A DNA stretch of 5,070 nucleotides from Candidatus Bathyarchaeota archaeon (lineage in GTDB: Archaea > Thermoproteota > Bathyarchaeia > Bathyarchaeales > Bathyarchaeaceae). Location of the stretch: positions 969,326-974,395 of the forward strand of contig CP070636.1 of assembly GCA_020356305.1 (NCBI GenBank). Reading direction: 5' to 3'. Under the pieces are notes generated by a model. That model was not told where the DNA came from and searched no databases. It saw nothing but the letters and a program-made list of their open reading frames with translations. Below are positions 4,958 to 5,070 of this stretch, in pieces. Each line of letters begins with the position of its first letter. Within the stretch, counting starts at the first letter, position 1. Position numbers and translations under genes: made by a program.

Positions 4958-5070
4958 AATTTACTACATCTTTGTGCGAGAGAAAATTCTCCAGGCGTTT
5001 GGGGCGACCGCGGCGACGATTCGAGTCAAAGCTCAACTCACGCAAAAAGTGGTGTCGTCGCTCGGAAGGC
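4956..5070 (-). CDS. Possible C-terminal end of an upstream gene (partial at right edge)
   Basis: One minus-strand frame is open from the right edge to TGA at 4958-4956, giving about 37 residues that are rich in Arg and include the segment FDSNRRRGRPKRLENFLSHK; the GRP core with flanking basic residues recalls an AT-hook-like DNA-binding patch, but I cannot name a family. Its stop overlaps the ribosome binding site of the thioredoxin-fold gene and lies 10 bp from that start, which fits an operon. Against it, a plus-strand frame from GTG 4974 (MREKILQAFGATAATIRVKA and onward) is also open to the edge and looks protein-like. That gene would leave only 28 bp for two divergent promoters, so I prefer the minus frame, weakly. 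Confidence 0.35.
   Translation of the reverse strand, partial: PSERRHHFLRELSFDSNRRRGRPKRLENFLSHKDVVN

Noticed and set aside
4980..4991. GAGAAAATTCTC inverted repeat upstream of the thioredoxin-fold gene
   Set aside because: Arms of only five bases with a two-base gap in AT-rich sequence are expected by chance, and the site may lie inside a coding frame.
5015..5035. GATTCGAGTC resembling a tRNA T-loop
   Set aside because: The flanks do not form a T-stem, and no anticodon arm or acceptor stem can be paired around it.

Overview
This window looks archaeal. It encodes a group II chaperonin (thermosome) subunit and the RNA polymerase subunit RpoK/Rpb6. Several genes start at TTG or GTG, and the promoter-like sites are TATA/BRE elements with T-rich terminators rather than -35/-10 boxes. 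Base composition is moderate. The rpoK and thermosome sequences suggest the Thermoproteota (Bathyarchaeia-like lineages are a guess), but no marker here fixes the phylum.

Left part, all on the minus strand, reading right to left: a DegT/DnrJ/EryC1-type PLP sugar aminotransferase (2379-1267); a 213-bp AT-rich spacer with promoter-like sites; a predicted six-helix membrane protein (1053-328) interrupted by an in-frame TAG after codon 134; then, 17 bp further on behind a strong ribosome binding site, the N-terminal 103 residues of a second membrane protein (310 to the window edge) resembling the DUF4184/YdjM-like group. The two membrane genes probably form one transcription unit.

Centre and right, plus strand: the thermosome gene (2519-4177, TTG start) and rpoK, which begins inside the last codons of the thermosome gene in another frame (overlap of 17 or 41 nt, depending on start). 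This unit probably ends at a T-rich terminator at 4452-4480. Facing it on the minus strand is a 117-residue thioredoxin-fold protein with a vicinal Cys-Cys pair (4945-4592). It may be the second gene of an operon whose upstream gene runs off the right edge.

The divergent spacer between aminotransferase and thermosome (2380-2518) holds a perfect 10-bp inverted repeat around the thermosome TATA box, and a third copy of its CTAGTG core nearer the aminotransferase. This looks like an operator, possibly for heat-shock control of the chaperonin. It and the interrupted membrane gene are the two observations most worth following. I found no CRISPR array, tRNA, rRNA, transposase or recognisable defence system.
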